Notes under the pieces: generated by a model | The model's input: only the letters and a program-made list of their open reading frames with translations | Told to the model about the DNA's origin: nothing | Database searches by the model: none | Shown: piece after piece, positions 1 to 11,556 of the stretch | Layout: the number at the start of each line of letters is the position of its first letter | Numbering within the stretch: the stretch's first letter is position 1 | From: Fonticula-like sp. SCN 57-25 | Taxonomy: Eukaryota; Nucleariida; Rotosphaerida | NCBI GenBank assembly: GCA_001724245.1 | Contig: MEDX01000019.1 | Location: 1-64,000 of the forward strand | Direction: 5' to 3' | Length of the DNA stretch: 64,000 nucleotides | Made by a program: the position numbers and the translations under genes

Positions 1-518
1 CTCGCAGGCCAGCCGCCGCGGGATCCAGGATCATCAAAAAAGTCGGTTTCGGTACGTCTCAGATTTGGATTTTCCTATCAACACTTTTGGCTTGAGTGAA
101 GATTGCCGACTCTGGCTTGGCCTTGCCCAAGTAGACGATCAGACGCACACAATAAAGTTTGCGCTGGAATACCCCTCGTTTCCGCTTTGCGCAATCTTGC
201 TCTAGCAGAGTTTTATGGGCTTTGCGCGTAAACAGCTTCGCGCCTTTGACATCCGATGAGCCCATCATCTCGGCGAAACATGTAGCTGATGGTTTGTCGA
301 AATCTGTGATAAAATTGGAACGCGAGGAAATAAAGCCACGCATGTGCAGCGAATTTTAGGCATGTGCTTAAGCACACATTGTATGCACTTTACTAGCTCA
401 ACGCGATCCTACCGAGTGCCACTTCACCGTAAACGAAGGGCCGACGCCGGCTTTGCTGTCATTTTCGTCACGTGACTGGTGCTGCACGCGGGCCCGTCGG
501 CCGCATTGTCGGCCTCTC
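1..518. other. Left-edge non-coding stretch and MFS promoter
   Basis: No convincing gene is visible here. Bases 1-51 are open in frame 1 and are followed at 52 by GTACGT, the donor type used across this window. They could therefore be the tail of an exon of a plus-strand gene that begins outside, but nothing in the short peptide is recognisable. A perfect palindrome GTCACGTGAC (E-box core) lies at 467-476, about 43 bp upstream of the MFS start codon at 519. It is probably a promoter element because similar sites recur just upstream of other genes in the window. The short open frames on both strands at 59-359 look random. Confidence 0.4.
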
Positions 519-2100
519 ATGGAGCGCTATCCATCAAGGTTCATAGACCATTCGGCTATTCCACCGAGTCCTGGCACGCTAGACCATGACGCAGACACTG
601 CCCCGCTTGTTGCTGCAGAAGATCTCGCCCTGTCATCGGGGAAACATGACGACATCGAGCTGCTTCCTCGAGGTGTCAGCGATGCAGAGGAAGGGGCGGC
701 GCCGGTGTCTCGCGACGAGCCGCGGCTCAACCCCAAGGTTTCGCACCACCCAATTGACCGCAGTTATTATGCCTATCTAATTGTCTTTTGCTCGTTTGTG
801 GTTCACTTTTTCATCTTGGGCGCGCCGTACGCCATGGGCGTGTTTCAGATCGTCTACGAGACGGCGTTTGATGTGGACCACTTTCAGGCAAGCTGGATCG
901 GCACGATCAGCGCTGGCTTGTTCAACCTTACGGGGCTCGTTGCGGGTGGTCTGGCCGACCGGCTCGGCTACCAGCGGGTGGTGCGCGGCGGCATCCTCAC
1001 GGTGGCCGTCGGCTACATCCTCGCGTCCTTTAGCACGCAGCTGTGGCAGCTCTATCTCACGCAGGGCGCCATGGTCGGCTTTGGAAGCGCCTTTGCCTAC
1101 TACCCGGCCGTGTCTGCCGTCAGCCAATGGGTACGCGGACGAGATTTCATCACCGCGCGCTGTGGCCTAACACGACGCGCTCGCCAGTTTGACAAGCATC
1201 GCGCGTTCGCAACCGGGATCGCAGTGAGCGGCGCAGGCATCGGCGGCTTTGTGTTTTCGCCAATGATCCGCTACCTTGTGGACGTTGTTGGATGGCAGTG
1301 GTCGCTTCGCGTTATCGCCATTCTCACCTTTGTGATCCTCGGGATCGTATCGCTCTTTATGCACCAGCGCGTCTTTGCCCGCGTACGTTCCCGCCCTTTT
1401 TTCATGCCTCGCTCACCCACCTTAGAGAGGCAAGGTGATCAACCTCGACCTATTGCGCACGCGCGCCTTTTGCTTCATGTGCCTTGGCTCTGTCGTCGGC
1501 TTTTTCGGCTACTGGACGCCGTTCTACTACCTTCCCTCGTACATTGTCAGCTACGGCTTTAGCAGCTCGTTTGGCGCGCTCGTGCTCGGCATCCTGAACG
1601 GCGCCTCTGCCGTCGGCCGCATCGTGCTCGGCCTCATTGCCGACCGCATTGGCCGCGTCAACATGCTCGTGTCGTGCTGGTTCGTCGCGAGCCTCATGGT
1701 GCTCGTGTGGCTCTTTTGCACCGCCGCGTGGTCGCTCATCATCTTTGCCATCCTGTTTGGCTTTTCCGTCGGCGGGTTCATGTCCATCACGCCCGTCGTG
1801 GCCGCCGACCTCATGGGCGCCGACCGCCTTGCCAGCGTCATGGGGATGCTCTACTTTGGAAACACCTTTGGAAACGTGTTTGGCCCAGCGATCGCCGGGT
1901 ACCTCTTTGACATTGCTGCGCCGTCATTCGCGCTCGGCATCCTCTTCTCCTTTGCCATGCTCTTTATCGGAGCCATCTCGGTCGGCCAGGTGTGGCTCGT
2001 CCAAAAGTCGTCCAGGGCCGCCGCCTTTTGGGACTCCGTCTCGGCGCGCCTCTGGTGCACGCCCGACAAGGCAGCCGAGCTCGTTGACGAGTCCGACTAA
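519..2100 (+). CDS. MFS transporter, monocarboxylate/SLC16 (MCH) type
   Basis: Three exons (519-1130, 1188-1382, 1426-2100) give 493 residues. Both introns begin GTACG and are phase 0. The first in-frame ATG after the GTCACGTGAC box is at 519; the upstream open frame has no ATG. An acidic cytoplasmic N-terminus of about 85 residues precedes 12 predicted membrane helices. The first helix region ends in ASWIGTI, and the loop between helices 2 and 3 has the DRLGYQRV-type MFS signature; ATGIAVSGAGIG is typical of MCT/MCH transporters. The family moves monocarboxylates or related small molecules across plasma or organellar membranes; the substrate here cannot be read from sequence. Intron 1 is 57 nt, a multiple of three without a stop, so its retention would add 19 residues. 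Confidence 0.85.
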
Positions 2101-2280
2101 AATTGTATTGTCCATTTTTCCACCTTTTTGCTTGTACTCTACCTGAACCGTGTATCATATTTGACCTACCACGCATGGGCGCCGCGGCCTCCCGGCACCC
2201 ACCCCAATATAGAATGACTAAACATAGTTGATTGAATACTATTATGCGATCTCTGCGAGGAAATGGGTACAAATGGTCGC

Positions 2281-3676
2281 TTACATGTACTGGGCGAGGT
2301 GGAGGCGCGAGACGATGAGGCGCTGGATCTGGGCAGTGCCCTCGTAGATCTGGTAGATCTTGGCGTCGCGCATGAGCTTCTCGACCGGGTAGGCGGTGTT
2401 GAAGCCGTTGCCACCGTGGATCTGGACGGCGTCGGCGGCGGCCTTGTTGGCGACATCACCGGCAAAGGCCTTGGCGATCGAGGCATAGTAGGTGTTCTTG
2501 CGGCCCTGGTCAAACTCGTAGGCGGCCTTGTAGGTGGCGAGGCGAGCGCACTCAATGTTGATGGCCATCTCGGCAATCATAAAGGCGACCGCCTGGTGGT
2601 TGGCGATCGGCTCGCCCATTGTCTTGCGCTGGAGGGCATAGCGCGACGACTCGTCAAGAGCGCGCTGGGCGAGGCCGACGGCGCCAGCGGCGACGACCGG
2701 GCGGGTCAGGTCAAAGGCGCCCATGGCAATCTTCCAAAAAAGCGGTCAGCAACTGTAAAAATCGGCCCCGGAATCGCACCTTGAAGCCCTGGCCAATGTC
2801 GCCGAGGCGGTTCTCATCCGGCACCTCGACGTCCTCAAAGGTGATGCCGCGCGTGTCCGAGCAGCGCTGGCCCATGTTGATCTCCTTCTTGCCGACAGTG
2901 ATGCCGGCCGACTTGGCGTCGACGATGAAGGCAGTGAAGGCCTTGCCGGCGCTGGCCTTGGCGTCGGTCTTGGCGAGCACATAGTACCACGACGCAACAG
3001 AGCCGTTGGTGATCCACATCTTCTGGCCGTTGATCACCCACTTGTCGCCCTTCTTGACGGCGGTCGTCTTGGCGCCAGCGACATCGGAACCGGCTCCTGT
3101 AGATAAAATGTAAGCAAAAGAACGGAAAACGCGGCGGCGAGGAGATGCGCACCGGGCTCGGTCACGCAGTACGCGGCCATGATGGGCTCCTCGGTCATGG
3201 GGGCGAGGTACTTCTTCTTGTGGAAGTCGTTACCGGCGAGGATGACGGGGGCCTGGGCAAGGCCGTTGCCCTCGCAGGCGGTCGAGATGCCGGTGCAGCC
3301 GACCGAGAGCTCCTCGGCGATCATGCAGCCGTCGACGAGGCTGAGGCCGAGACCTCCGTACTCGGTCGGGATGTGCGCGTTGACGAGGCCGAGCTCCCAG
3401 GCCTTCTTGACGACGGGCCACGGGTACTCGCCTATCAAGCCGGCGTGTTAACACAAAAGAACGCGCGCGCGAACAGAGAAACGCACCCGAGAGGTCATAC
3501 TGGGCAGCGACCGGGAAGATGTGCTCCTTGGTGAACTGGCGAGCGGTGTCGCGGAGGGCCTTCTGCTCCTCCGAGAGATCGAACGAGAGACCGCCCGAGG
3601 GGGCAGCCGACGAGAAGCCGCGGACGGCGGTAGACGCCGAGACAGCGCGGCGCGAAAGGGCGCGGGCAGCAAGCAT
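2281..3676 (-). CDS. ACADM: Medium-chain acyl-CoA dehydrogenase, mitochondrial
   Basis: Four exons (3676-3487, 3431-3153, 3096-2780, 2730-2281) encode 411 residues, close to the usual length. Introns of 55, 56 and 49 nt all start GTGCG. The N-terminus, rich in Arg, Ser and Ala, with VRGFSS, looks like a mitochondrial presequence. Hallmarks in order are [47 protein letters not shown] (flavin/substrate region), [28 protein letters not shown], and the C-terminal [19 protein letters not shown]. The last contains the Glu that is the catalytic base in medium-chain enzymes (YEGT). The enzyme performs the first FAD-dependent step of beta-oxidation in the matrix. It is divergently paired with CPT2, which imports its substrates, across only 75 bp. 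Confidence 0.95.
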
Positions 3677-3751
3677 TTCGATCGGGTGCGGGGCAAAGCT
3701 CGAGGGAAAGGCAAAGAAAAGAAAACAGATTCACATGCGAAACGTTCAATC
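3677..3751. promoter_or_regulatory. Bidirectional promoter of ACADM and CPT2
   Basis: Only 75 bp separate the ATG of ACADM (minus, 3676) from the first ATG of CPT2 (plus, 3752). A CCACGTGG palindrome lies at 3758-3765, inside the first CPT2 codons. If the real CPT2 start is the second Met at 3770, this box falls in the shared promoter, as similar boxes do elsewhere in the window. Both products act in mitochondrial fatty-acid oxidation, so co-regulation is a natural inference. Confidence 0.6.
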
Positions 3752-5572
3752 ATGTGGCCACGTGGTGCGATGTTGATGCGGCGGGCGCTGGCGGTGCGGG
3801 CGGTGCTGCCACGCCTCCCGCTGCCCGCGCTGAGCGACACGATCGCCCGCTACACCGCCGCGGTTGAGCCGCTGTGCGATGAAAGGGATGCCAAGCATTC
3901 GGTGGGACTGCTGAGCGACTTTGCTGCAAAGGACGGCGAGGGCCTCCAGCGGGACCTCGCCGAGATTGCGGCCTTCCCGCGCGAATCGTACCCCGGCAGC
4001 TTTGTGGAAAAGTACTGGGATGACATGTACCTCGAGGGGCGCTGGGCGCTTCCCATCAACAGCAATCCCGCCCTCATGATCAAGAGTCGCGAGACGCGAT
4101 CGGTACGAGCTCTTTTTGGAACCGCCATTTCTGACGATCCGTAGCAAGCGCGCAGCGCAGCGGCACTGATCTTGTCGAGCGCGCGCTTTGCCCGCCGCGC
4201 GCTCACCGGTGAGCTGAGCCAGACGCCCGGACCGCTTGATATGCGGCAGTACAGCCGCATGTTTTGCTCGTCGCGGATCCCCCTCCGCGGCCGCGACAAG
4301 ATCGCCCTTTCGGCCGACATCCCGGCCGACCAGCAGCATGCCGTCGTGCTTCGCGGCGATCGCGCCTACCGCATCCGCGTGCTTGACAAGGACGGCGCGA
4401 CGGTTACCGAGGCAGGACTTCGCAGCGCGCTAGAAAAGCTTCTTTCCGAACCCGTGTCCTGCGATCCGTCGCGCCTCGTTTCGTCACTGACCTCGCTGGA
4501 GCGCGACACATGGGCTTCCGTGCGCGCCGATCTTGAGCAGATCCCGGTGAACCGCGCGACGCTTTCCGCAATTGACTCTGCTCTCTTTGTTGTCGTTCTT
4601 GACGCGTCATCCCCTTGCGATGCCGCCGCCGCCTCCTCGCACGCGCTCCACGGCGCGTCCGGTGCTCTCGACCCCCGCTGGTTTGACAAGTCGATGCAGC
4701 TCCTCGTCGCGCCCGACGGCCAGTTTGGCGTCAACTTTGAGCACAGCTGGGGCGACGGCGCGTGCGTCGGCCGCTTTGTGCAAGAGGTCGTGTCGGACAT
4801 GGACGGCGTCCCGAGCGGCTTCCCCCCGCTGAGCGACCCCGCCGCCTTTTCCGACGCTGCACTCGAGCCGCTCCGCTGGGACCTCTCGGACGCCATCCGC
4901 GCGCGCATTTCGGACGCATCGCGCGCACTTGTCGCGTCCGCTGACGGCATGGAAAGCGCTGTGCTTCAGTTTGACCGCTTTGGCAAGGACTTTAGCAAGA
5001 AGAACAAGATGAGCCCCGACGCCCTCGTGCAGATGGCGTTCCAGCTGGCCGCGTGGCAGCAGAGCGGCCGCGTGCTCCCAACATACGAGTCGTGCAACAT
5101 GCAGCACTTTCACTGCGGGCGCACCGACGCCATCCGCAGCGCCTCGGGAGACGCCAAAAGTATGGCTCAAGGGTGGGCACGCGCCGACAATGCCCAGCGA
5201 CGCGCCCTTCTCTCTGCCGCCACGGCGCGCCAGGAGCAGCTGACCAAAGAGACGCGCGAGGGTAAGGGCTTTGATAGGCATCTCTACGCGCTGCGCTTCC
5301 GCGCAAAGGAAACGGGCCGCGCTGAGCACGAATTTTTCTCGAGCACCGCGTATCAGACGCTCAATTCAAACCTGCTGTCGACGAGCACCGTGTCGCTGCC
5401 GTCGCTGCGCCTCGCGGGGTTCGGGCCGGTGCACGCGGACGGTTTCGGCGTCGCTTACGCCATTCACAACAATGAGCTGGCGTTTAACATTACGTCTTTT
5501 AGAAAGGGCACCGCCGTGCAGTTTGCTGACGCGCTCGAAAAGGCCCTGTCCGACATTGAAAATATGTTTTGA
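3752..5572 (+). CDS. CPT2: Carnitine O-palmitoyltransferase 2, mitochondrial
   Basis: Two exons (3752-4102 and 4145-5572) encode 592 residues, or 586 if the start is at 3770. The 42-nt intron starts GTACG and contains an in-frame TAG, so it must be spliced. Recognisable blocks are WDDMYLEGRWALPINSNPA, PLDMRQYSRMFCSSR, and the catalytic region VNFEHSWGDG, which has the active-site His and the HxxxDG pattern typical of CPT2. They are followed by ATYESC-like and HCGRTDAIR carnitine/CoA contacts, and by GFDRHLYALR and LSTSTVSLPS. CPT2 converts acylcarnitine back to acyl-CoA on the inner membrane. The short N-terminus with several Arg fits mitochondrial targeting. The length and the CPT2-specific blocks make CPT1 or CRAT unlikely. 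Confidence 0.93.
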
Positions 5573-5928
5573 TTATAATCTTTTAATACCTACTTTTAAT
5601 ACATAATTTTACCCTGTATTCGGAACATTCATGCATAACGCTGGCCATACTATTTCCATGCGCGTTCAGGTCGAACCGATTGATGCATTCGCTGTGCGCT
5701 CAAACGCAAGCACGCCATTGGCCAATAATGATTAATGATTGCTATCCACGTCCTTATCACCCCGTGCCATCGAACATTCTGTATGGAAACATTGCAAAGG
5801 ATCGACAAGAGCCTTCCTTTTGCCCCACCCCGATAATTTCATAGAGAAAAATCGAGGTGCGGGGGTGAGAAATTTTCGTCCCCCGACAAGTATCGACTCA
5901 GCGTGCTGCGTGTGTGCTGTCGACGACG
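5573..5928. other. Intergenic spacer between CPT2 and NCLX
   Basis: The first part is AT-rich with poly(A)-signal-like stretches after the CPT2 stop (about 5573-5612). The remainder is the upstream region of the exchanger gene. I see no convincing open frame, RNA structure or repeat; the antisense open frame crossing it is a shadow of the exchanger gene. Confidence 0.5.
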
Positions 5929-7992
5929 ATGTGGCTGGCGAGCAGGGATGCGCGCCGCGTCGTGTTTACGGCGCTGGCGCTCGTCGCTGCCATTAGCGGC
6001 GCGACAATGACGGCGCGGAGCAGGATGGCGCAGGGCGGAGTGAGCCTCGCGCGCATGCCTAGATCGATCGATATTTATAGCGGCGGCGACAATGCGACAA
6101 GCTGCCACGACGCGATGAACTCGCCCGATGCCTGCGAGCTTGTCATTGACGCCTGCGGACATGGCGAGTCTCTCTTTGACTACTACGCTCTTCATTACTG
6201 CGCGCTTGGCGACGCCCAGTGGTTCTCGTTCATTCTCCAGATCCTTTGGCTGTTTTACCTGTTTGTTGCGCTTGGCGTCGCGGCCGAGTCCTTCTTCTGC
6301 CCGGCGCTTAACGTGATCTCTACTGATCTCAAGCTGTCGGAGAACGTGGCAGGCGTGACACTGCTCGCGCTTGGCAACGGCGCGCCCGACATCTTTTCGA
6401 CCTTTACGGCGGCGATCCAGGGCTCGTTTGACCTTGCCTTTGGCGAGGTGATTGGCGCGGGCGTGTTCATCACGACCGTCGTCGTCGGCTGCGTCGCGCT
6501 GCTCAAGCCCTTCAAGGTGTCGCGCCGGCCCTTTTTCCGCGACATTTTCTTCTACCTCGTCGCGCTGATCTTTGTGATGGTCGTGCTCCAGGACGGCAAG
6601 CTCGTCCTCTGGGAGCCCTTCTTCCTGATCGGCTGGTACATTGCCTACGTCGCCACCGTCATCATCGGCCGCCGCATCTACGTCCGCATGAAGAACAGCA
6701 AAAAGATTGAAGGCGACATCAACAGCGACGTCGACGACAGCATCCCGGCGATCATGGTCGACAATGCCGACGGCGATCTCCGCGAGCCGCTCCTCGAGCA
6801 CGATCGCGGCCACGAGGCCCACGAGCACGTCGACATCGTCCGTCCCGTCCGCGTAAAGTCCATCACCGCCGCGCTCCAGTACGCCACGATGACGCCGGAG
6901 CAGATCCTGTCGAGCGGGACGAGCGTCAAGTCGCATCTCTCGTCGCCGATCCCGCGCTCGCGTGCCGCGTCCATCAGCGCCGGTGCGCACATTATTGGTC
7001 AAAAGACGTAATGTACTTACCTGTTTATGTAGGTCATTCACTGACTGCGCCCGATGCGTACCCCGACGGCGAGACCTTCGCCGACCAGACCGAGTGGCGC
7101 AAGATCGTCGACACGGTGCGTTTCATATATTTGGCGTTCATGCCTCATATCTTCTTTCTCTTGTCTTTATTTTGCTCCATACTGACTCTGCTTTCAGCTC
7201 TTCCCGATCTCCGTGGCCTGGTCCGAGCACTCTATTGTCGACAAGGTGACTGGCATTATCAACGCCCCCGTCTACTTCCTCCTCGCCCTGACTGTCCCCG
7301 TCGCCGACGTCCCCGAAGACCCCAACGTCAAGGCCCCCTGGAACCGCACGCTCGTCGCCCTCCAGATGTTTGTCGCGCCGACCATCCTGACCGTCGCCAT
7401 GGGCAAGATCGACTCTTCCATGGGTGGCTTCCCCGTGTGGGCGCTATGCCTCATCCTCGGCGTCGCCTTTGCCGCCCTCGTGCTCGTCTTCACCAAGCGC
7501 ACCGTCCCAAAGTACTACTCGCTGCTCGCGTGGCCGTGCTTCATCGTGTCTGTCATCTGGATTTACGCGCTTGCCAACGAGCTCGTCGCGCTGATTGGCA
7601 CGCTCGGCAACCTCATGAACATTGACGAGACCATTCTGGGCATCACGGTGCTCGCGTGGGGCAACTCGGTCGGCGATCTTATCGCAAACATCACTGTGGC
7701 GCGCATGGGCTTTGGCAGCATGGCCGTCGCGGCGTCCTACGCAGGGCCGATGCTCAACATGCTCATCGGCGTCGGCATGTCCTGTGCTTACGTCATCATC
7801 AGCTCGGGGGCGGACTACCCGGTCGTGCTCAACGCAGAGCTCAAGGTGTCGCTCATCTCGCTCATCTCCATCCTCTGCTTCACGGCCGTGATCGTGCCAA
7901 TCCTAAAGTTCCAGTTCAACAGAATCTTGGGTGGAATCCTGCTCATGCTCTTTGCGGCGTCGACGGCGGCGACAATCACAATCTCGCTCTAA
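5929..7992 (+). CDS. SLC8B1: Mitochondrial-type Na+/Ca2+ exchanger, NCLX/CCX family
   Basis: Three exons (5929-6982, 7033-7115, 7198-7992) give 643 residues. Both introns begin GTGCG, with phases 1 and 0 that restore the frame exactly. The two alpha repeats are clear: LLALGNGAPDIFSTF in the first half and VLAWGNSVGDLIANI in the second. The Asn, Asp and Gly of these repeats bind cations in the CaCA superfamily. ESFFCPALNVIS before repeat 1 is characteristic of the NCLX/CCX branch. About 13 hydrophobic segments surround a hydrophilic central loop (about residues 255-380) rich in Asp, Glu and Ser. NCLX exports Ca2+ from mitochondria in animals; relatives act at plasma or endomembranes, so location is inferred only. 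The N-terminal about 30 residues are hydrophobic and could be a signal or presequence. Confidence 0.88.
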
Positions 7993-8485
7993 GCAGCTGC
8001 CAGTAGAGTATCATCGTAGACTTACTTTTTTACGTTACATTTTATCTAGAGACGTGGCTGATGCAGCGGCCGGTCATGCTGACCGCTCGCGGATGACGTA
8101 CTTTTTTTTTTGTTTCGATGTCAATACCGCCTCGCCGCTCGGCCTGGCCCCCTTTCACGCCGCGCACTGGCAAAGCGCGGCGATTCGCTTCTTGTGTTGC
8201 CGAATATTGTCTCTTTTTTGTTTGATGAAGAGTGTGAACATGTACAAGCATGCTGAGCCCATTGGGCATTAATACAACAACCGGTAGACGAAACGAAAAA
8301 GTGAGACAACATTTGGAACACGAAAAAGAATAGAATGTCGGTTTTTGCTACAGTTGTGTGTTGATTTTGAGCTTTTTGGTGTCTTCTTCTTCCAATTTGC
8401 ATCAATTTGCATCTCAGTTTCGAATATGATTTAAATGTGTATTGTGGAATGTGCCAAAAGAATGAAAATCTGTCTAAAAAAGAGT
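7993..8485. other. Convergent 3' region between NCLX and RhoGAP
   Basis: This is a tail-to-tail spacer of 493 bp holding the 3' ends of two converging genes. It has T runs (8101-8110, 8213-8220) and AT-rich segments that could serve polyadenylation. No open frame, RNA or repeat here is supported. Confidence 0.5.
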
Positions 8486-11126
8486 CTAGTTTGCCGCCGG
8501 CGCGTTACCCGCATCAGCATTGCCCGGCGCAATCGGCGTCGGCGCCGTGGCCGCCTTGAGCGGCGGCGGAATCGCAGCGGCAATCGAGGCCGGAATTGCC
8601 GGCGTACTGGCCGCGGGAATCGCCGCAGCGGCCACAGCGGCATTGGCGGGAACGGCCGCGGTGGAATTGGCGGGAACGGCAGTCTGAGCAGTAACTGTAG
8701 TAGGAACTGCAGTGGCGGTAACAGTAGTAGGAACAGCCGTGGCAGTAACAGTAGTTGCAGTCGCAGTTACAGTAGTCGCAGTGGCCGTAATAGTAGATGC
8801 AGTGGCCGTGATAGTAGATGCAGTGGCCGTCATAGTAGATGCAGTGGCCGTCATAGTAGATGCAGTTGCAGTCATAGTAGTGGGAACGGCTGTCGCGACT
8901 GCAGTGGCAGAGGCAGAGGGAGAAAAGGCCTTTGGCACAGCAGTGGCCGCAGCAACAGAAGGCGCACTCGCAGCAGCAAACACTGCCGGAACCGCCGTAG
9001 TTTGCGCTCCAGTTTGCACGGGAGTTTGCACAGCCGCAGGGGTCGTCTTTGCCTCATCGGCCGCCTCGGCAATGTCCTCGGGGGCGGCAATCGTGTCCGT
9101 CGAAGACGACTTGCTCATTCCACCCGCCGTGTCCACGTGGCCGAGTGTGTCATCAAGCGCAGCATTCTCCACGTGGTCATGTACTTCCTGCACTTCGTCA
9201 TGGGCAGTCTCGTGAGCAGCGTCGTACTCTGCCTCGTGTGTGTGGTGAATGTCCTCATGAGCCTCATACTCGTGCTCCACGTGGCCATCATACTGATCAT
9301 ACCCCTCCACGTGACCATCCCCTTCCACGTGGCCCTGATCGTAGTCATACTCGTTTTCGTCTGTCCACGGGTGCAGCGGCTGCGGGTCGAGGTACCCAAT
9401 CTCATCATAATAGTACCCCTGATCGTCCTGATAGTACCTCGCATTCGGCGCGCGCTGCACCTGCTCCTCCTGCCGCGCATAATAGTCGTCGAGGTCGTCG
9501 CCCTCGTCGTCATACGCGTCGTGCTGCGCCTCGGTGGCCATGTAGGCAAGGTCGTCGTCGTCCGGCAGCGCCGCGTCGATCCAGTGCGCCTCGTGCGCGC
9601 CCTCGTCGGCCCACCAGTCCTCACCGGGGCCGCCGCCGTGCGCGTCGCCGCCTTCGTGGGCGCGGCCAAACACATTTGCGGCGTTGCTGATCATGAGCTG
9701 GAGCACGACGCTCAGGCCGCGCATGACGTTGAAGGCGGCGCCGCCGAGGGCTTCGTCGCGCGACCACGCAAAGTTGGGGCCGAGGACGAGTGCGAGGTTC
9801 GAGGCGTGCATCTTGTTCACGTCGGCTTCCTTGGCGAGCTCGCCGAGGTACTCGACAATGTAGCGCAGCGTCGCGTGGGTGGGCTCGGTGACGTAGTTGG
9901 AAAGAAGCCACTGGATGGCGCCGATGCGGTCGTCGGCGGTCGCCATGTCGGGGATCGTGTTGATAAAGTTGAAAAGAGAGGTCGAAAGAAGAGGCTCGGG
10001 GAGTGACTTTAAAAACATCTTGAGAAGGTTGGCGGAAATGTGAGCGTCGCGGAGAGTGGAAAAGTCGACAAGCTCGCCGTCGTTGAGGCGGCGGCGGACT
10101 TGGCGGAGCGTCGCGAGGCTCGAAGAGACGCGGAAAAGACCCTCAGTGCGGAGCGCATCTAAAGAAAAATGTCAGCAAAAGAGGCAAAGTACATGGGCAC
10201 GTGGCTGCGCGTATTGAAAGTACCTTTTGTTCTGATGGCCGTGATGAGGTCGACGATGATGAGCGGGACGCCATCGGAGGAAAGCGTCAGCTCGTTCAGA
10301 GGAGCGCCGAAAACGGGGCCGCGCGTCTAAAAAGCGAAAAGGTGTCAATAAATGGCGATAAAACAAGAGAACAGGCGTACGCGGCGGTACGTGCGCGCTC
10401 CGGGATCGTAAGGCTACGCAAAAACATCGTCAGTCAAATAGGGCGGTTTGCCAAGGGGGATGCGTACGACGACGGCGCGCTCGTAGCGCGGCAGGCGCGG
10501 AATAGAGCGGTACGTGACCTCGGGCACGTTAAAGGCGTCAACGAACCTGCAGAAAAAAGTCAGAAAAAAGCGCGCGGCTTCCCGATGCGTACCGATCCGA
10601 CTCGGGCACGATGGGCGCATCTGAGCAACGCAAATGGGGGCAAAACGATTAGAACAAAAGTGAGAAAAAAACAGGCGCGAACCGATTTCCTTGGTAAACA
10701 CAAGGCAGTGCGCCTCGGTGACTTCGTTGCGGGGAAAGCCGATCACGCGGATGTTGGGGTACACGGTTCTGCGCGCCGGGTTAGCGACAAGAAAAAAACG
10801 GAACTCAAGCGCACTTTGCGCCGTAAACTGTCACAAGCCGCCAGCCAAACTTGTTGCACACATTGATGGCGCGCGCCACAGAGTAGTAGAGGCCGCAATA
10901 CCTACAAAGGCGCGCGGTGAGTATCAAAGGGAAAGATGGGCAAAACGTCTTACCAGCCGCGATCGTCGACGGCCTTGTACTTGCTGGGGCAGTTTCGAGA
11001 AAAGGCCGAAAGGAGCGCGCGACGAGTGCGGTCCGTCTCGCCGCTGCAAACGCGCACGCCCTTTACGCTAAAGCACTCGACCACGAGGAAGCCGTTCCGC
11101 GGCGCCGTCGCCGCCTTGTCCTCCAT
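8486..11126 (-). CDS. RhoGAP-domain protein with repetitive tail
   Basis: Eight exons (11126-10954, 10901-10815, 10768-10683, 10620-10593, 10546-10468, 10413-10381, 10326-10224, 10158-8486) join in frame to 753 residues. The N-terminal about 150 residues are conserved in style (NGFLVVECFSVKGVRV, PNIRVIGFPRNEV) but match nothing I know. A full RhoGAP domain follows: PVFGAPLNEL, then EGLFRVS carrying the arginine finger, LKMFLKSLPEPLL, YIVEYLGELA, and NLALVLGPNF. It stimulates GTP hydrolysis by Rho-type GTPases. The middle of the tail is rich in Asp, Glu, His and Tyr with HVEG repeats. The end is Ala/Thr/Pro-rich, built on a DNA minisatellite. Exons 4 and 6 are tiny (28 and 33 nt). The promoter carries GTCACGTGAT and CCAATCAG. 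Confidence 0.85.
8772..8880. repeat. 21-bp minisatellite coding Ser-Thr-Met/Ile-Thr-Ala-Thr-Ala
   Basis: Units of 21 bp start at 8793, 8814, 8835 and 8856, with more diverged copies on either side. On the minus strand they encode seven-residue repeats of the type ASTMTAT and ASTITAT inside the RhoGAP tail. Because 21 is a multiple of three, copy-number change keeps the frame. The product would be a disordered Thr/Ala-rich segment. Confidence 0.85.
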
Positions 11127-11556
11127 CGTCGTGGGCGGTTTCAGTGTTGTTGTGGCACTTCTATGTGGTCACGTGATTTGTCGCTCTCGTCCAATCAGAA
11201 TCGTCAGCTGAACTACAGAGCCTCTTATCTGGCAAGGGAATACGCGTCGAAACCGCGTGAAAAGTGTATTTTCTGGTACGCAAAGCGGCGAGAGTAACGC
11301 TTAAGGTACGAAAGAACGTGTCTTTTGGCTCATTTTGATACCAGTATCAAAATATTTCGTTCCCATTATCTCAAGTTCTTGTGCCCACCACTTGTAAAGC
11401 ATATGGACGCATTTCAATGATCTCTATTGAGTCTATATTATGTTGCTCTATTTCACGTGTCCAATTGTCTCCTTTCAAAGCAAATAATGTTTCATTGAAC
11501 CGCCCTATGTACAACAACAAGCAAATACCCGCTCTTCCCTTTCACTTCACCTATTT
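11127..11556. promoter_or_regulatory. RhoGAP promoter and RRS1 3' region
   Basis: Upstream of the RhoGAP start (11126, minus) lie GTCACGTGAT at 11168-11177 and CCAATCAG at 11191-11198. These are the two promoter words that recur near other starts in this window. The remainder to 11556 is AT-rich and holds the RRS1 3' end. No gene was found. Confidence 0.55.

Noticed and set aside
5839-7041. 400-residue open frame on the minus strand
   Set aside because: Antisense to the first NCLX exon, with Arg/Asp/Val-biased composition and no motif.
9130-9340. Cluster of CACGTG words as a regulatory array
   Set aside because: They lie in coding sequence and encode the repeated His-Val-Glu/Asp of the RhoGAP tail.
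8435-10006. 523-residue plus-strand open frame rich in Ser, Arg and Gly
   Set aside because: Antisense to the RhoGAP last exon; its repeats are the reverse of the minisatellite.
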